DNA of 64,000 bases from Enoplolaimus lenunculus (lineage: Eukaryota; Nematoda; Enoplea; Enoplida; Thoracostomopsidae). The stretch spans positions 124,001 through 188,000 of the forward strand of contig JASANG010000539.1 of assembly GCA_030248215.1 (NCBI GenBank), written 5' to 3'. The notes under the pieces are model-generated. The model made no database searches, had not been told where the DNA came from, and worked only from the letters and a program-made list of their open reading frames with translations. Shown here in pieces: positions 46,500 to 58,332 of the stretch (its first letter is position 1; each line of letters starts with the position of its first letter). A program made the position numbers and the translations under genes.

Positions 46500-49400
46500 A
46501 TGGCTGCAACTTCTAATGGCGATGTTCCTGCTGATAACATGTACGCAGAAAATGCTGATTACCAGAAGCTCGTTAACCAAGGCGTGAAACCTAAAGTCGC
46601 CGTTGAAATGACAAAGCTCTTTGAAGAAGGTCTGCTTTTTACATAACGAAGTCAATTTCATTTCTAGGCGCCTTTCAGTGTGTCTGGTCAGGGAAACTCA
46701 TCTCTTGACTTTGTATTTGAAAAAATTTGTTTTTGGTTTAAGTCTTTGCATAATGATGTGATGTAATATCCTATCTCTTTATTAAGCATGGTGTACTAAA
46801 GTTGGAATCGACATTGGTTCGGTATCGACAAAATTTCAAAATAAGAATCGGCACCAGCAAAAATCGTGGTATCGGCACCAGCAAAAATCGTGGTATCGGC
46901 ACATCTCTAGGTTTTTCGAAATGACTGCTTTTGTAATTATTTCAAGTTTTTACGTAACAAACTGTTAGATTAGAAACTTGTGATTTCACAAAATTTGATG
47001 ATGAAATTAATATGGCTGAAAATTCGCTTAAGCCATTTTTTGGCCAGGTTTTCAAAATTTCCAACAGTAATTGAATTCCTGTTCGCTAAAACTCAGTCTT
47101 CTCTTCAAATAATTTTGGCACATATTTGGTATCCAAGAAACTAGATGGATGCAATATATACTAGACATTTTCATTTTTGTATGCTTGACTAAGCTATTTT
47201 CATTTTTGTATGCTTGACTAAGCTTCAGGGAGAACATCCATTAGTGAAATAGAAGAAAAGATTCTAGAACAGCTAGCAAGTTTCAAAGAAGAGCATGGCC
47301 TTGAAATTGTTAAACAGTTCAGAGAAGCAGACGTATATGGGATTAGAAATCAAGTAAATTCACTGGGTTTATACACGTGTATACCTTTGTACGGAGGAAT
47401 TTTTGGTTCCGGTTGGTGGTCGCGCCCTGCTATATATTATCTTTATACGTATCTTTCTAGTCACTCCCGGGAAATAAGCTGGCTGTCAGTTTAGGTATGA
47501 ACCGCAATTTCAAACCTTTTAACTAGGAAGCTGGTAAAGCAGGCATACCGGGCGACGATCGAACTAACGACTTTAGGATTCCGAGGCAAGCGGTCTACCA
47601 ATGCGCCGTGTAGCCCGCCTCTCAACTTCTTTTTTGGTCGTCGACTATATGGTGTCGACTGTATGCTGCCGACAAGCAAACTTTGTAGTGCAATTCATTT
47701 GCATATACAAACGGACAAGCATGTACGTATCCATTGATGAAAGTCTCAGTGGAAACGTTGAGACTGAGAATAAGACAGTCTTAAGTTCTTTGAGACTGAG
47801 ACTTAAGACTTTTGAGAGTCTCAGAAATTTTTTGTATCAATACCGAACCATTTCAGAAAAATTCTAAATCACGAATCCAGAAGGTCCTTTTTTGCTCATA
47901 AAACATTAACAGTGTATATACATGATTGAAAAAGAAAACAACGTAAATACGGTGTATATATTCATTTATTTGGCACAAAATACACACATAGCAATCATAT
48001 CATATAGACAGACCGATATTTAAAAACTTTATAATATTTGAAATTTCATAAATATACATTTACCAACGAGTATACTATGTTGATTCATCACAATTCCCAG
48101 CTGTTGCTTACTCGATATTTCTCTACTTATACCAACTTTGCATTACTAAAAATTGCGTGCTATGCTCAATCACTTCGGTCAAACACATCAATATATGAAA
48201 CACCATAAAATTTTGCGATAAAAATAATAATTAACAATTTGCCACAACTGGCACTCTTGGTTGACATCAATACCGGAGTCTCAGTTTCTAAACCTGAGAC
48301 TTTTCAAAAGCTGAAACTGGGACTTTTCAAAAGCTGAGACTGAGACTACGCGAGGCTCAGGAATTTTCGCGACTTGAGACTGAGACTACGCGAGTCTCAG
48401 GAATTTTCGCGACTTGAGACTGTGACTGCCATCCCTGCTTTCAAACAATCGCAAAAGAGATAACAGTTCCCTGATCAGACACACTAATATACGCCCAGAA
48501 ATGACACTGACATCATTCCAGCTGACTCTTATATGTACAAAAGGTATCGGCGAATAATCGGCAATATTTTGCTGTGCCGATGCCGATACTCACCAAAAGT
48601 GTCGATTATTACCACTGTCGATTAATCGGCACATCCCAAACTTTAATGTCACGGTTCGCATATGCGATGACTTCAAACGGAAAGAGATTGCTTTAACGTG
48701 TTGAAATTATGTGTTTCTTTTGATTTTCATTTTGAGAACCGAGCGGGATGGGCCAGTTTTTTCATAATAGTCAATTAAGAATTGTATATGTTAACTGGAC
48801 CAGGTTGTACCCGATAAAAAGTGTTGGTGCCGGGACCAAGTCATGTGGCATTTCTAATATATATGTACATAGGTTAACATTTATGTTTAAACCATTATAG
48901 ATTTGCTGCTTGTTACGAACAAGGTGGTCAATATTTTCATATTTTCTGTATCTATTTTAGCACGAACTGTTCGCTGTATTCGTCAAAACATTCCGGGAAC
49001 GTGTCAGAGCCGTTGGTTCCAACGATGTCTTCAGCAAGGCTACGCAGTTGTTGCAAGGACCCGAACCTGCTAAACTAAGAGTAAGCTTTGGGGTTTGGTC
49101 CGGATAAGTCTTGTAATGTCACGGCTATGAAGTAGCTGGGTATCCGGTTTCAGTTTAATATCAGGAAATAACCAACATCGGGCTCAGGCTTCTGTACCTG
49201 GTATAAAAGTGGATATAACATTGTCCAATCGAACAAAACCGGGCATTAGCTAGTTTTTCTTCAGTGTCAAAAACATACGTAAGCTTCTTGACTTTCGTGG
49301 AAATGCAGTAGCAGTAAAATAAATGTATGGTATTTCCACATGTAAAAATCAGTCTTATGAACGATAATCGGGACCGAATGTCCGATCGATCCCCGGCTAG

Positions 49401-52400
49401 TAGCTACCAAATTTGCTGAAATTAAGTTGGACAATTTAACATGATAGACATCAGCTTTCGTAATTAATTTTTCTCGATTTCGTTTTCGCGGCATCTATAT
49501 TTATAGTAGGATTAGGGAACGACCGGATCCAAAATTTTGCATTTACCGGATCCGGATCTTAAAATTCAGATCCGGTCCGGACCCGGATCTTACCAGCTGG
49601 ATAATTTTTCATTACCTAACGTATATAAAATGGAAAAAGTTCAACTGATTCTTTCGCAAAATTAGTCAACAAAACTTACAGGGACTAAAAAGAGGTCTTT
49701 AAAATTTTTATGGTTGTTCTTCTTCCGCAACAACACTGGTCTTCACATATACGTAATTAAGGTGTTAACTTTGAAACTTATTCCTGAAAAATATCTTTCT
49801 AATTAATAATTACTACACTTATTGCAATCACGCATTTTATGGTGAATTTTAGCCTCACGCTTAGAAATATGTTTGTACTACTGCTACAACCATTTGTTCT
49901 AGAATATCCACTGTTTTGCTAAATTTCACTGTACTTTTAAGTGTATATAAGTATTTGCCAAGCAGTTTGTATCACTAGCTATGAAACTTGCAAATACATA
50001 CACTTTTATATTCAATTTGTTACATAGGTATTTCTTATAGACATTGCAACAAAGCATTAATGCTCGCACATTTTTGTTGGTGCTGTTGTGTTGTTATTAC
50101 TGTTGTTGGTGGTGTTGATGTTTATGTTATTGAGCGAAGCGAAGCTCGGAGTTTCGCGAAACGTTTTATGTTGTGTACTCGAGGGTCGAAAAGTCTGGGT
50201 GTTAACCTAACCTCGCTTTGGAGTTTAAAAATTACAGAACAGCTTGTTGCTCGCTGCATAGGAAAAACACTGTCGAATGTCTGGGCAACCTTCTCGTAGT
50301 CTATAACGTACGTACCATACCACACATCTGTTTTTAAACCAGGGTCGTACTTTTAGAGGCCTGGCAACAACATCGTATAAACGAAAGTTATCAATATCTC
50401 GAGCATGTGCTTAGGTCTCGCGACAATTCCTGCTGGTGATAACATTGTCTTTCATGAACAATGGTGTGGTTTTGTTTTGCATTCCTGTTTATGTTTCTGA
50501 TTGAAAACGTACAGATTTACAATGCTTGGTGACAAAAGCTTAGTTAGTTATAAGTAAAGTATTTCTAGGAACTGTTAGACAGGACTGGATACACAATGGA
50601 GATCTCAGTTGGACAACGCAAATATGGGGGTCCACCCCCGCATATGCAAAATGAAAAAACGCCCCAAGGATCTGAGGTAAGTTTGCAATAGTTTGGCGCC
50701 GAAACCAGAACGTTTTGTCATCAGAAATGTTTGCTTAAGTGTACGTACGTACCGGGGTGTCACCGAATCCACGATTTGACCGAATCCGAATCCAGTGCTA
50801 ATTTGCCGAATCCGAATCCTGCATGTTGCAAATTTCAGATATATCTATAATTTGTTTCAGAATATCAACGCAATGCCAGCCGTATAACTTTTAATACGTT
50901 AATATATTTCGTCCCGACGTCAGTTCTGAGATTTCTCACCTGAAATAAAAAATATTGATTTTTATAGCAAGGTATTTAAAAATTGTATTGCTTAAAAATG
51001 AAAAAACATATTGCCGAACTTTGTTTGGATTCGGCTTTTGCCCATCCGAATCCGAACCTCAAATTTTTGTCGAATCCGAACCTTTGTTGTCACCCTGGTG
51101 CGTACACAAATCAACTCGAATGGGCGCGTGCTAAACTGAAATATAACCTAGACTACAATATAAACTACTTGTAGTCTTAGCTAGCAATAGTCATATTTGC
51201 GCGTTCTATACGTCATCAACTGGATTAGCTAATTTTTCTTAAAGATTTATATTGGACGATTACCCACCGAAGTCCTAGAAGACGAGCTGGTGCCGTTAGC
51301 AGAAGAGTTTGGTACAATCTGGGAACTTCGTATTATGATTGATCCTGTAACAGCAAAAACAAAAGGATTTTGTTTTGTGACGTACTTAACCAAGGAAGCA
51401 GCTCAAGCGGCGCAGAAAAAGGTATGTTCCCACGAATAGTTACACACATCGGGACCGTTTTCATATACTGCTGCCGGCTAATTTTTGCGTAAAACCTAAT
51501 TGTATTCTGTTCTAATTTTGTTCCATAGCGGACCTTGAAGCAGTTTTAAAATTAAAAAAACTTTGTACTTTTGCGGATTTAGACCGAAATGGTGTGAAGT
51601 TTATTCTAAAACCAAGCTCAAAATATTTTCTACATAATTTTATGTACATGTTCGTGCCAACGTGCTGTAGGACCGAAGGGTATTTGTAAACGTGTTTATT
51701 CGTCCTATACAGCTGTTAGGTACTTTGTTTTCCAACTCATCTTAGTACCAATTCGCGGATTTTGCAATAAATTTGTGGCACAACTTTCTTTCTGAATAAT
51801 CTATTATTTTCAGTTTGACGGCTTTGAACTAAAAGGTCGCACTCTCAAATCCAATGTTTCGGTTGCAAATACTCGCGTTTTTGTGGGTAATATTCCTAAA
51901 AATCACGGCAAAGAGGAAATTATGAAGGAGATTAGTTCGATGACAGGTGTGGTAGTGGTATCTTGTCGAAACGCCTCGGCATTCGTTTTTCTGTATACTA
52001 CATGTTCTTGGTTTGAATTTTAATTTTATTTTCTGAAATATAATTCTCATGCTCTTGGTTTTGTGCAATTTTTGACTGATTTGTATTTAATTCTGGGGAA
52101 AGATTTCTGTAATATTGCTTCAAAAGTTTGCTGATTCTGCGCACCGCTCTATTTCCTTGAAATTTTGTGAGAGCGAATTTGAGTCATTTTGTCTAAATGT
52201 CTTTGGCCCCGGCAAATTCGAAAACCTTTTCTGCTGGAGCGTTTGGCCCTGTCGGTCATGGCGTCAGCTATTATGGTAGGTTTGTTACTTTGGCTACTGT
52301 ATGAAAGGCGCAAGTTGCATTATGTATATGGTGTTTACATTGATAAAATTATTTTGGTTTTGTATTTCAGAAGGACTAGAAGATGTCATTATTTATCAGT

Positions 52401-55400
52401 TTGCGGATCCGAATGACTCGCGTAAGAATCGCGGGTTTGCGTTTTTGCAGTATGTGGATCATAAGTCGGCTTCGGCGGCGTTAAATGCGTTCACCAATGG
52501 TCGCTTAAAGCCCTTTAATCGTGAAGTAATGGCAGATTGGGCAGAAATGCTGGCCGAACCCACTGAGGAAGAAATGTCGAAGGTAGAGTGATTATTCCTA
52601 CCATTTTATACTTCAGAAAATGGTAAGCTGTATCAAACTCTGAGAAGAGTGCAGCTTAGATTTGCAATGTTGCGAATTAAAACCCGGACCCGAATTTTTC
52701 TAGAAGAAAATCCCGAACACGGATTTTTTAAAACTGCAAACATAGATCCGGATGTCTTCTTGGTTCTAACTCAGATTTCTTTTCGGGTTTTAACAACATA
52801 AAAAACTGAACGTAATCCAAATTTCTTAAAGAAAGGTAGGAATTTCTGTTTTCATCTATATTCTAGCAGCCAGCATTAACAGATTTCTCTACCTTTGATT
52901 ATTGTTTGCCTCGACTGGTATTTTAAACACACCTGATCAAACGCAAAAGAAACGGCAATTTTTTTCAGTGCCGATACCGGTACTTATGAAAAGGGCTGAT
53001 GCGGATTAATTTGCGCATCCGTAGTACAGTTAGTATTCAGAATGTAGGAGTGGGATGCTAAAATCACTAAGCTAGTTTTGTCAATAATTATGTTCCGGGT
53101 AGTTTGTCCGCGTATTTTCGTAATACCCGGAAAGATTTCGAATCGGTTGCTCTAGAAACTTCTGCTGCCGGGAATATTCATCTCCAGGAATGTGCTGTCT
53201 CGGTCAAAAACAGAGACCGAAACTGTTTGGTCTCGGTAAATTTTTGACCGTTACCGAGCATGAAAATAAAACTTTTTCTAACAAAAGTTTTGAATGTTCT
53301 TTCGTACTTCTGTGCAGAGTTTTTTGTGCATTTTACGGTGCATTTGCACACCTTTCGCCGAAAACGCACACCTATTTTTGAAAATGCACAGTCAAATGCA
53401 CAGGTCTCTCGGGCAATACACGATTAATTTTCAGTGGAAATTTTTGATATTTTATTTACAAATATTGGAAATTTTCGCGCCTTCGGCGCGCGCAGAATAT
53501 AATATTTATGGGTCAATTTTCAACATTCAAAGCACGGTAATTTTTGTCGCCGACTATACTGAATACTTACATTATAAATGAGTAGCCTCTATTATATGAA
53601 TTGTCCGCACACGATGAATAAGTAAAGTATATAGGCATGTTTCACCCTAGTTGTCTTCGACTGTGAAGTCCTGCAAAGAATTTGCTGCTTGCTGAATTTG
53701 AAATTCATCGAAACCGTCAAAGTCCAACGTAGGTTCTTCACCCTGATCAGTCTCAAATTTTTGATATTTTATTTACAAATATTGAAAATTTTCGAGCCTT
53801 CGCCGCGCGCAGAATACAATATTTATGGGTCAATTTTCAACAATCAAAGCACGGTAATTTTTGTCGCCGACTATACTGAATACTTACATTATAAATGAGT
53901 AGCCTCTATTATATGAATTGTCCGCACACGATGAATAAGTAAAGTATATAGGCATGTTTCACCCTAGTTGTCTTCGACTGTGAAGTCCTGCAAAGAATTT
54001 GCTGCTTGCTGAATTTGAAATTCATCGAAACCGTCAAAGTCCAACGTAGGTTCTTCACCCTGATCAGTCTCGAACTCAGCGGAAGTGCTTGGCAATGGTT
54101 CATCAGACAGATCCCGTGATATTTTATAGCGACCACGAATGGAAGTGTCGTTCCAAATCTAAAGAGTACATATAGCTATGTAACTAAAGCTGGTGCTTCG
54201 CTAGTGAGGGCCCCCACATCCGACCACTCCGTGACTCTAGGCACTTAGTCGATATAGTGGTGCCATCGATTATATATGAGATGTGAATTATAAACTAGAC
54301 CAGTTTGTCAGAAATGAGGCAATTATTAAATGTGTTTAAATATTGGAGAAAAAAATTTTTATACAAGGTGGCAAAATTTACATATTTTTTGCTGCTCTAA
54401 GTGCTTGTTTATAAAAAATTGAAAATGCACCGTTTGAGCCGAAAATGCACACTTGAATTTGAAAATGCACACTCTTTTGCACACCTCGGGCTTTTGAAAA
54501 AACCCTGCTTCTGTGTCATTCTAGTCTAATAAAATGTTGCAGCTGCTCACTATATTAAGCACAAAATTACAGCAAAATTTTATTTTTAGCAAAAACACAC
54601 TTACAAAACACAGAAAGGAATATAACACGGCCCCATAGGACATTGCTATATATTCTTTTTCAGGTTAAAGTTTTGTATATCAAGAACTTGCCCCCTGGCG
54701 TAACTGAAGAGCAAATGCGCGAATTGTTTAAAGAGCACGGTGAAGTTGGCCGTGTAAAGCGTGAAAAAGACTACTGTTTTGTACATTTCGAAGAACGAGA
54801 AAATGCGTTGAAGGTAAAACATTTTACTTTCCGTAGTTAAACCGAAATAACAAAATCCGCAAAACTGTTGTACGTATGGCTGTGGGTATCGTGTTTTTCT
54901 ATGTTAACTACGAATTTTATTATGTACACCTTGAGCTTCCTGTCAACATTGATAAGAATACGTACGTACTGCGCGGACTGGCCAGCATATATTAGCAGTA
55001 ATTGAGAAGTATGTTATGGAATTTTTTATGTTTAGGCAATGGAAGCAATGCAAGGTTATGAATTTGAAGGCCAACCGTGTGAAATTTCGCTTGCCCGTCC
55101 CCATGTAGAACGGCCGAAACGTGGAGGATCTCAAACCGGGCGTGGTTTTGGCGGCAAACGACGTGCGGGTGGTGACTGGTACGTTTCTGTTAATAGGTAT
55201 ATTTTATAGAGCACGAAGTTGCCTGCAGCAGGAGTGGAGAGGATGTTACTGTATTTCCTAATCCAGAAATTCTTATTTTATTTTAGAATAAATATTTCTA
55301 GGTATGGTGCAGGATACGGCCCTCCTGGAATGAAGCGAGGGCGAGGCATGGGTGGTGGATATCAAGGTGCGTTTTACATTTTTCGCATAATCGGTCTATT

Positions 55401-56567
55401 AATATCTCGTGTACTACTATGTTTTATCAGTATAACTAAGGGTTTAAATTAGGGATGTGCCCAGCATCTGTAGTAATCGGCACTTTTCGTGAGTATCGGC
55501 ATCGGCACTGCAAAAAAATTGCCGATTCTTTACCGATACTTTATGTACATATCAATCAGTTGGAATAGTATCAATTTCATTTATGGGCGCATACACACGT
55601 GTCTGCACAGGAAAATTATCTCTCGCGTTTGTGTTTGAAAAAATAATTGAAATTAGCCGTATGGTGTACCAAATTTAGAATCGGCTTTGGCAAAATCTCA
55701 AAATAAGAATCAGCATCGGCAAAAATTTTGGTATCGGCACATCCCTAGTGTAGATCTTAAATGTCTATGTTTTGCTTTAATGAATTCGTTTTGTTTGATG
55801 GCTTGTACATTTTCAAATTTGTTTGTTAAGGATACGGTTATGATGCGTATGGATACGACGCAGGAGGATATGATGCGTGGGGTTATGGATACGATGACCC
55901 TTCAGCGTGGGGTGCAGCCGGATATGACGCGTATGGTGGCTGGGATGACACATCCTATTATGGTGGTGCAGGATACATGGGTTACGCTGGTGCGCCCCCG
56001 GCTGCTATGGTAAGGCTGTCCTTTTGGCATAATGACTATACTATTGCACTGTATGGTCGGTTAAATCGTACAAATACCGTTTTCCATAATCAGAGCACTT
56101 CGTTTTTTGATTAGAAGCTTTTGAGTATATGTGAATTATATAATTTCATTTTTTGATTATTTTAGTTGTTGCGGTTACGTTTTAGGGACCTCGTGGTCGT
56201 GGCGCACGTGGTACTAGAGGCCCACGAGGAAACGGAAGCGGCGGTAGAAGGGCTGGTGGCTCGCCTAGAGGAGCAGGTCGCGGAGGCGGTAGCGCGGCCG
56301 TAGCAGGTGAGTTTCAACCATAGGTGTTAGTTTGATGTATCGTCTGTCAAGTAGGGCCAAAGAAAATTTGAATTTAATGGAAATGCTTTTGGCAGTCATA
56401 AGGCAACTTCGACGTCTGCTTCCAGCGTCAGTTTAATGAATTGGGAATCATCTTTCAACACGTAGTTAGAAATAGTGATCTTTATCATTGACATAAGTGT
56501 TGTTGTTTTAGGTCGATTCGGCGGCGGGCCTATTGCGCAACAAGCATACAGCACTGGGTATTATTAG
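46500..56567 (+). CDS. SYNCRIP: SYNCRIP / hnRNP R-Q-like RNA-binding protein, paralogue 2
   Basis: Thirteen coding exons: 46500-46629, 47229-47353, 48961-49080, 50569-50676, 51245-51421, 51814-51946, 52371-52582, 54664-54813, 55036-55178, 55302-55366, 55831-56009, 56186-56306 and 56512-56567. Predicted product 572 residues. The N-terminal acidic-type domain (KLVNQGVKPKVAVEMTKLF) is followed by GYTMEISVGQRKYGGPPP, the linker typical of SYNCRIP/hnRNP R. RRM1 (IYIGRL, KGFCFVTY) starts near residue 162, RRM2 (RVFVGNI, NRGFAFLQY) near 241, RRM3 (LYIKNL, KDYCFVHF) near 336. The tail is Tyr/Gly-rich (exon 11) then RGG-like (exon 12) and ends AYSTGYY. All three RRMs keep RNP1 and RNP2 aromatics, so RNA binding is expected. 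The start is the first ATG in frame with exon 2. Introns 4, 7 and 10 contain transposon fossils. Confidence 0.9.
46670..46913. mobile_element. GCCGAT-family fragment in SYNCRIP (+) intron 1
   Basis: It shares TGTGTCTGGTCAGGGAAACTC and the right end GGTATCGGCACATCTCTAG with the family. A 23-bp block ending at the ATCGGCACCAGC motif is tandemly duplicated near 46855-46905. Only the right half is present. Confidence 0.72.
47167..47224. repeat. 29-bp perfect tandem duplication at the exon 2 acceptor of SYNCRIP (+)
   Basis: ATTTTCATTTTTGTATGCTT with GACTAAGCT occurs twice in a row (47167-47195, 47196-47224) and ends four bases before the exon. The unit holds both a branch-point-like GACTAAG and a T-rich tract. 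Confidence 0.95.
47486..47735 (-). mobile_element. tRNA-derived SINE, family A, copy 4 (SYNCRIP + gene intron 2)
   Basis: Minus-strand leader (TGCAAATGAATTGCACTAC, GTCGACACCATATAGTCGAC), head GGCTACACGGCGCATTGGTA with TTAGTTCGATCGTCGC, and tail with GTTTGAAATTGCGGTTCATA. More diverged than the other copies. Confidence 0.8.
47735..48436. mobile_element. Element with GAGACT motif arrays at both ends (SYNCRIP + gene intron 2)
   Basis: Runs of GAGACTGAGACT and AGTCTCAG occupy 47740-47830 and 48270-48430, with an AT-rich non-coding centre between. The right end GACTGCCATCCCTG resembles the CACCCTG ends of the other array elements. The left terminus is not clear. Confidence 0.55.
48437..48640. mobile_element. 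GCCGAT-family fragment in SYNCRIP (+) intron 2
   Basis: It shares GATCAGACACACTAATATACG and ends CGATTAATCGGCACATCCC. It is the right part of the family, abutting the GAGACT-motif element on its left. Confidence 0.7.
49512..49625. mobile_element. CCGGATC-array fragment in SYNCRIP (+) intron 3
   Basis: AGGGAACGACCGGATCC is followed by several GGATCCGGATC and CAGATCCGG motifs. It looks like one end of an array-type element; the partner end was not found. Confidence 0.45.
50753..51097. mobile_element. hAT-like MITE, same family as 8616-9007, opposite orientation (SYNCRIP + gene intron 4)
   Basis: The sequence reads as the reverse complement of the 8616-9007 element: GAATCC arrays at both ends, the same ATTGATTTTTATAGCAAGG centre, and the end CCTTTGTTGTCACCCTG. 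The flanks GTACGTAC and GTGCGTAC match at 7 of 8 positions, giving a decayed target duplication. Confidence 0.88.
53441..54074. repeat. Tandem duplication, 317-bp period, in SYNCRIP (+) intron 7
   Basis: Two copies (about 53441-53757 and 53758-54074) run from TTTTTGATATTTTATTTAC through CGCGCGCAGAATA to CACCCTGATCAGTCTC. They differ at only a few sites. Each ends within an antisense open frame described separately. Confidence 0.93.
53964..54158 (-). CDS. Possible terminal exon of an unknown gene or DNA transposon, antisense in SYNCRIP (+) intron 7
   Basis: From an acceptor-like CTCTTTAG the minus strand reads 64 codons to a TAG stop: IWNDTSIRGRYKISRDLSDE, then PLPSTSAEFETDQGEEPTLD, FDGFDEFQIQQAANSLQDF and TVEDN. 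It is acidic and has no low-complexity bias, unlike chance frames around it. I do not recognise it. A transposase C-terminal tail is a reasonable guess, since the sequence sits in a duplicated repeat whose 3' side contains CGCCTTCGGCGCG-type sequence. The final 40 or so codons are repeated at 53647-53757. No upstream exon was identified. Confidence 0.35.
   Translation of the reverse strand: MWNDTSIRGRYKISRDLSDEPLPSTSAEFETDQGEEPTLDFDGFDEFQIQQAANSLQDFTVEDN
55450..55747. mobile_element. hAT-like MITE with GCCGAT arrays (SYNCRIP + gene intron 10)
   Basis: The terminal inverted repeats TAGGGATGTGCC and GGCACATCCCTA are perfect. TCGGCAT/ATCGGCA motifs cluster inside each end. The flanks GTTTAAAT and GTGTAGAT agree at 6 of 8 positions, a decayed duplication. 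It is the only apparently full-length copy of this family here. Confidence 0.83.
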
Positions 56568-56654
56568 AAGTGTCATGCTACTTGTATTTGCTAGATGTTG
56601 TTTTATTCTCAATGACAGAGATGTCAGCCTCTTTTCCACGAGTTGTTCGTGTAA

Positions 56655-56812
56655 TAGACCAATGTATAGATGAGGGTGCTAACAGTAATTAAGCATATTT
56701 CGAAGCCTAAACCTCGGCGTAAAAATATGCACGTTTCTAAGCATAATAAAAAAGCTTTTGTTTAAGTCCCGCGCAAAGTAATCCGCCCTCAGCGCTATGC
56801 ATTGGCCGTGCA
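56655..56812. mobile_element. Small inverted-repeat element with TGTATAGATGAGGG end
   Basis: GACCAATGTATAGATGAGGG begins 90 bp after the SYNCRIP (+) stop codon and faces CCGCCCTCAGCGCTATGCAT. A relative starts GTATAGATGAGGGCGATAAC at about 30416 and ends CGCCCCTAATCCATTATACA near 30525. It may lie in the 3' UTR and contains the first AATAAA (56745). Confidence 0.55.
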
Positions 56813-57264
56813 ATACATCGTTGCGATGTTGCGTAGAATTTTTGACTTTTGAAAGCGGTATTTTCGTGCTCGTATGCATTTTAAATCAGTGTTTGTTAAA
56901 TAATCGTTTTGATGAGGAATAACCGCTTATATTCTGCTAAATTTTGTTGCCGGTTGCACAGCACTTGCGCCTCCGTTTATCGCGCTAGAACTACGAGCTG
57001 CCACTACGCGGTTTATTAGGGTACCTTTTGTTGGACCGCTTGTTTGTGCGAGATAACATGCACGTATGTCTCTACCAGTTTGTGGGCTTCTTAGTGTGCA
57101 GGTTTGACCATATTGTTTCGCTTCCGTAATGTTGAAAATGACACATTAGCCAACCCGTGGGAACTCGTATTTATGGGGATTGCATAAACCAAGAGCATGA
57201 ATTTTCATACGAAAATAATCTGGCTTACAACCATTTTTAAGGTTGAGCTACAAGGTCCATGTAA

Positions 57265-57385
57265 AGATCAGGGGCGGAACGTTTTTCTGTGGGACTAGAA
57301 TATATAGTAAATTTAAAGTTTCTGACTAACTTTTTATGCCAGGCTTAGGAATATGCTTTAAAATACTGTTCCGCCCATATTCTTT
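57265..57385. mobile_element. Small inverted-repeat element with GGCGGAACG ends
   Basis: GGGGCGGAACGTTTTTCTGT at the left faces ATACTGTTCCGCCCATATTC at the right, with AGGCTTAGGAATATGC between. The left end matches GTGGCGGAACGTTTGTTTGT in both copies of the 284-bp duplication at 6792-7359. Confidence 0.65.
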
Positions 57386-58332
57386 ACATTAGCCGGCTAC
57401 AATCAGCCTTAAAATACCATTGGCTAAGCTTTCTGGTTTAACTGCTTGCTGGCTAATCGATATTTTTGTACGCTGTCTAAGTACGGAAAGCAAACGAAGT
57501 TTTCTTCTATTTTTCCACTCTAGTTTGTCAATGTTAGTTCAAAGTGTTGCTGTTTGTACTGTAAATAAACTGTTGCGTCGTTACTGTGGTCGAGTGAATA
57601 TAGCTGTTTCAATTAATTACTAGCTTCATAGAGCTCATGCGTCGAGTTCTTTAGTAAATAATTGCCTATTGAGAATTAGCGTTAAATTTACGCTTTCGAA
57701 AATTGTCATACGGAATTCACGTTTGGGGGCAGGCAGGTCACGGTTTGTTTATTCGATTTTAGCATTAAAATTCAGTTTCATATTGTGTAAACAGACAGTT
57801 CGAATATTATACGACATTAACTTAAAACCTGCCCCTCTTAAATACAACGGACGGTATGTCACGTGATACTGTGGTCATTTATTCGAATATTGCGATATTC
57901 CAAAATTTTGCGAATAGCATATGGTATTCAGTGGGTCTGGGTGATAAAAAAAATAATGGAAATTCGGACTGCAAGGCACAGATGTGCTTTAAATTCCAAA
58001 TACACGCCTGCAAAACCGTTTCCGGCACAAAGTCGCTTACAACCACAGCGTCATAATTCAAATTTCACATTATATGATATTCAGCCGGACAATTTGGGTC
58101 TGTTACCTCCAGCATGCAGACATTGAGAATATATCATGATATTCGCAGACAATACCTTGAATATCATATGATAGTGAAGAACAAAAGGTAACTTTACATA
58201 TAATAGCTGTCAAATACGAATTTTTGAATACGATATAGGGTCTATAAGGAGACAAAAGGTTAAACAATAGACTGATGGGGGCAAAACGTGTCCTAAGCCG
58301 CCCCGGTTATAACGTGAACCCCGCATAAGCTA

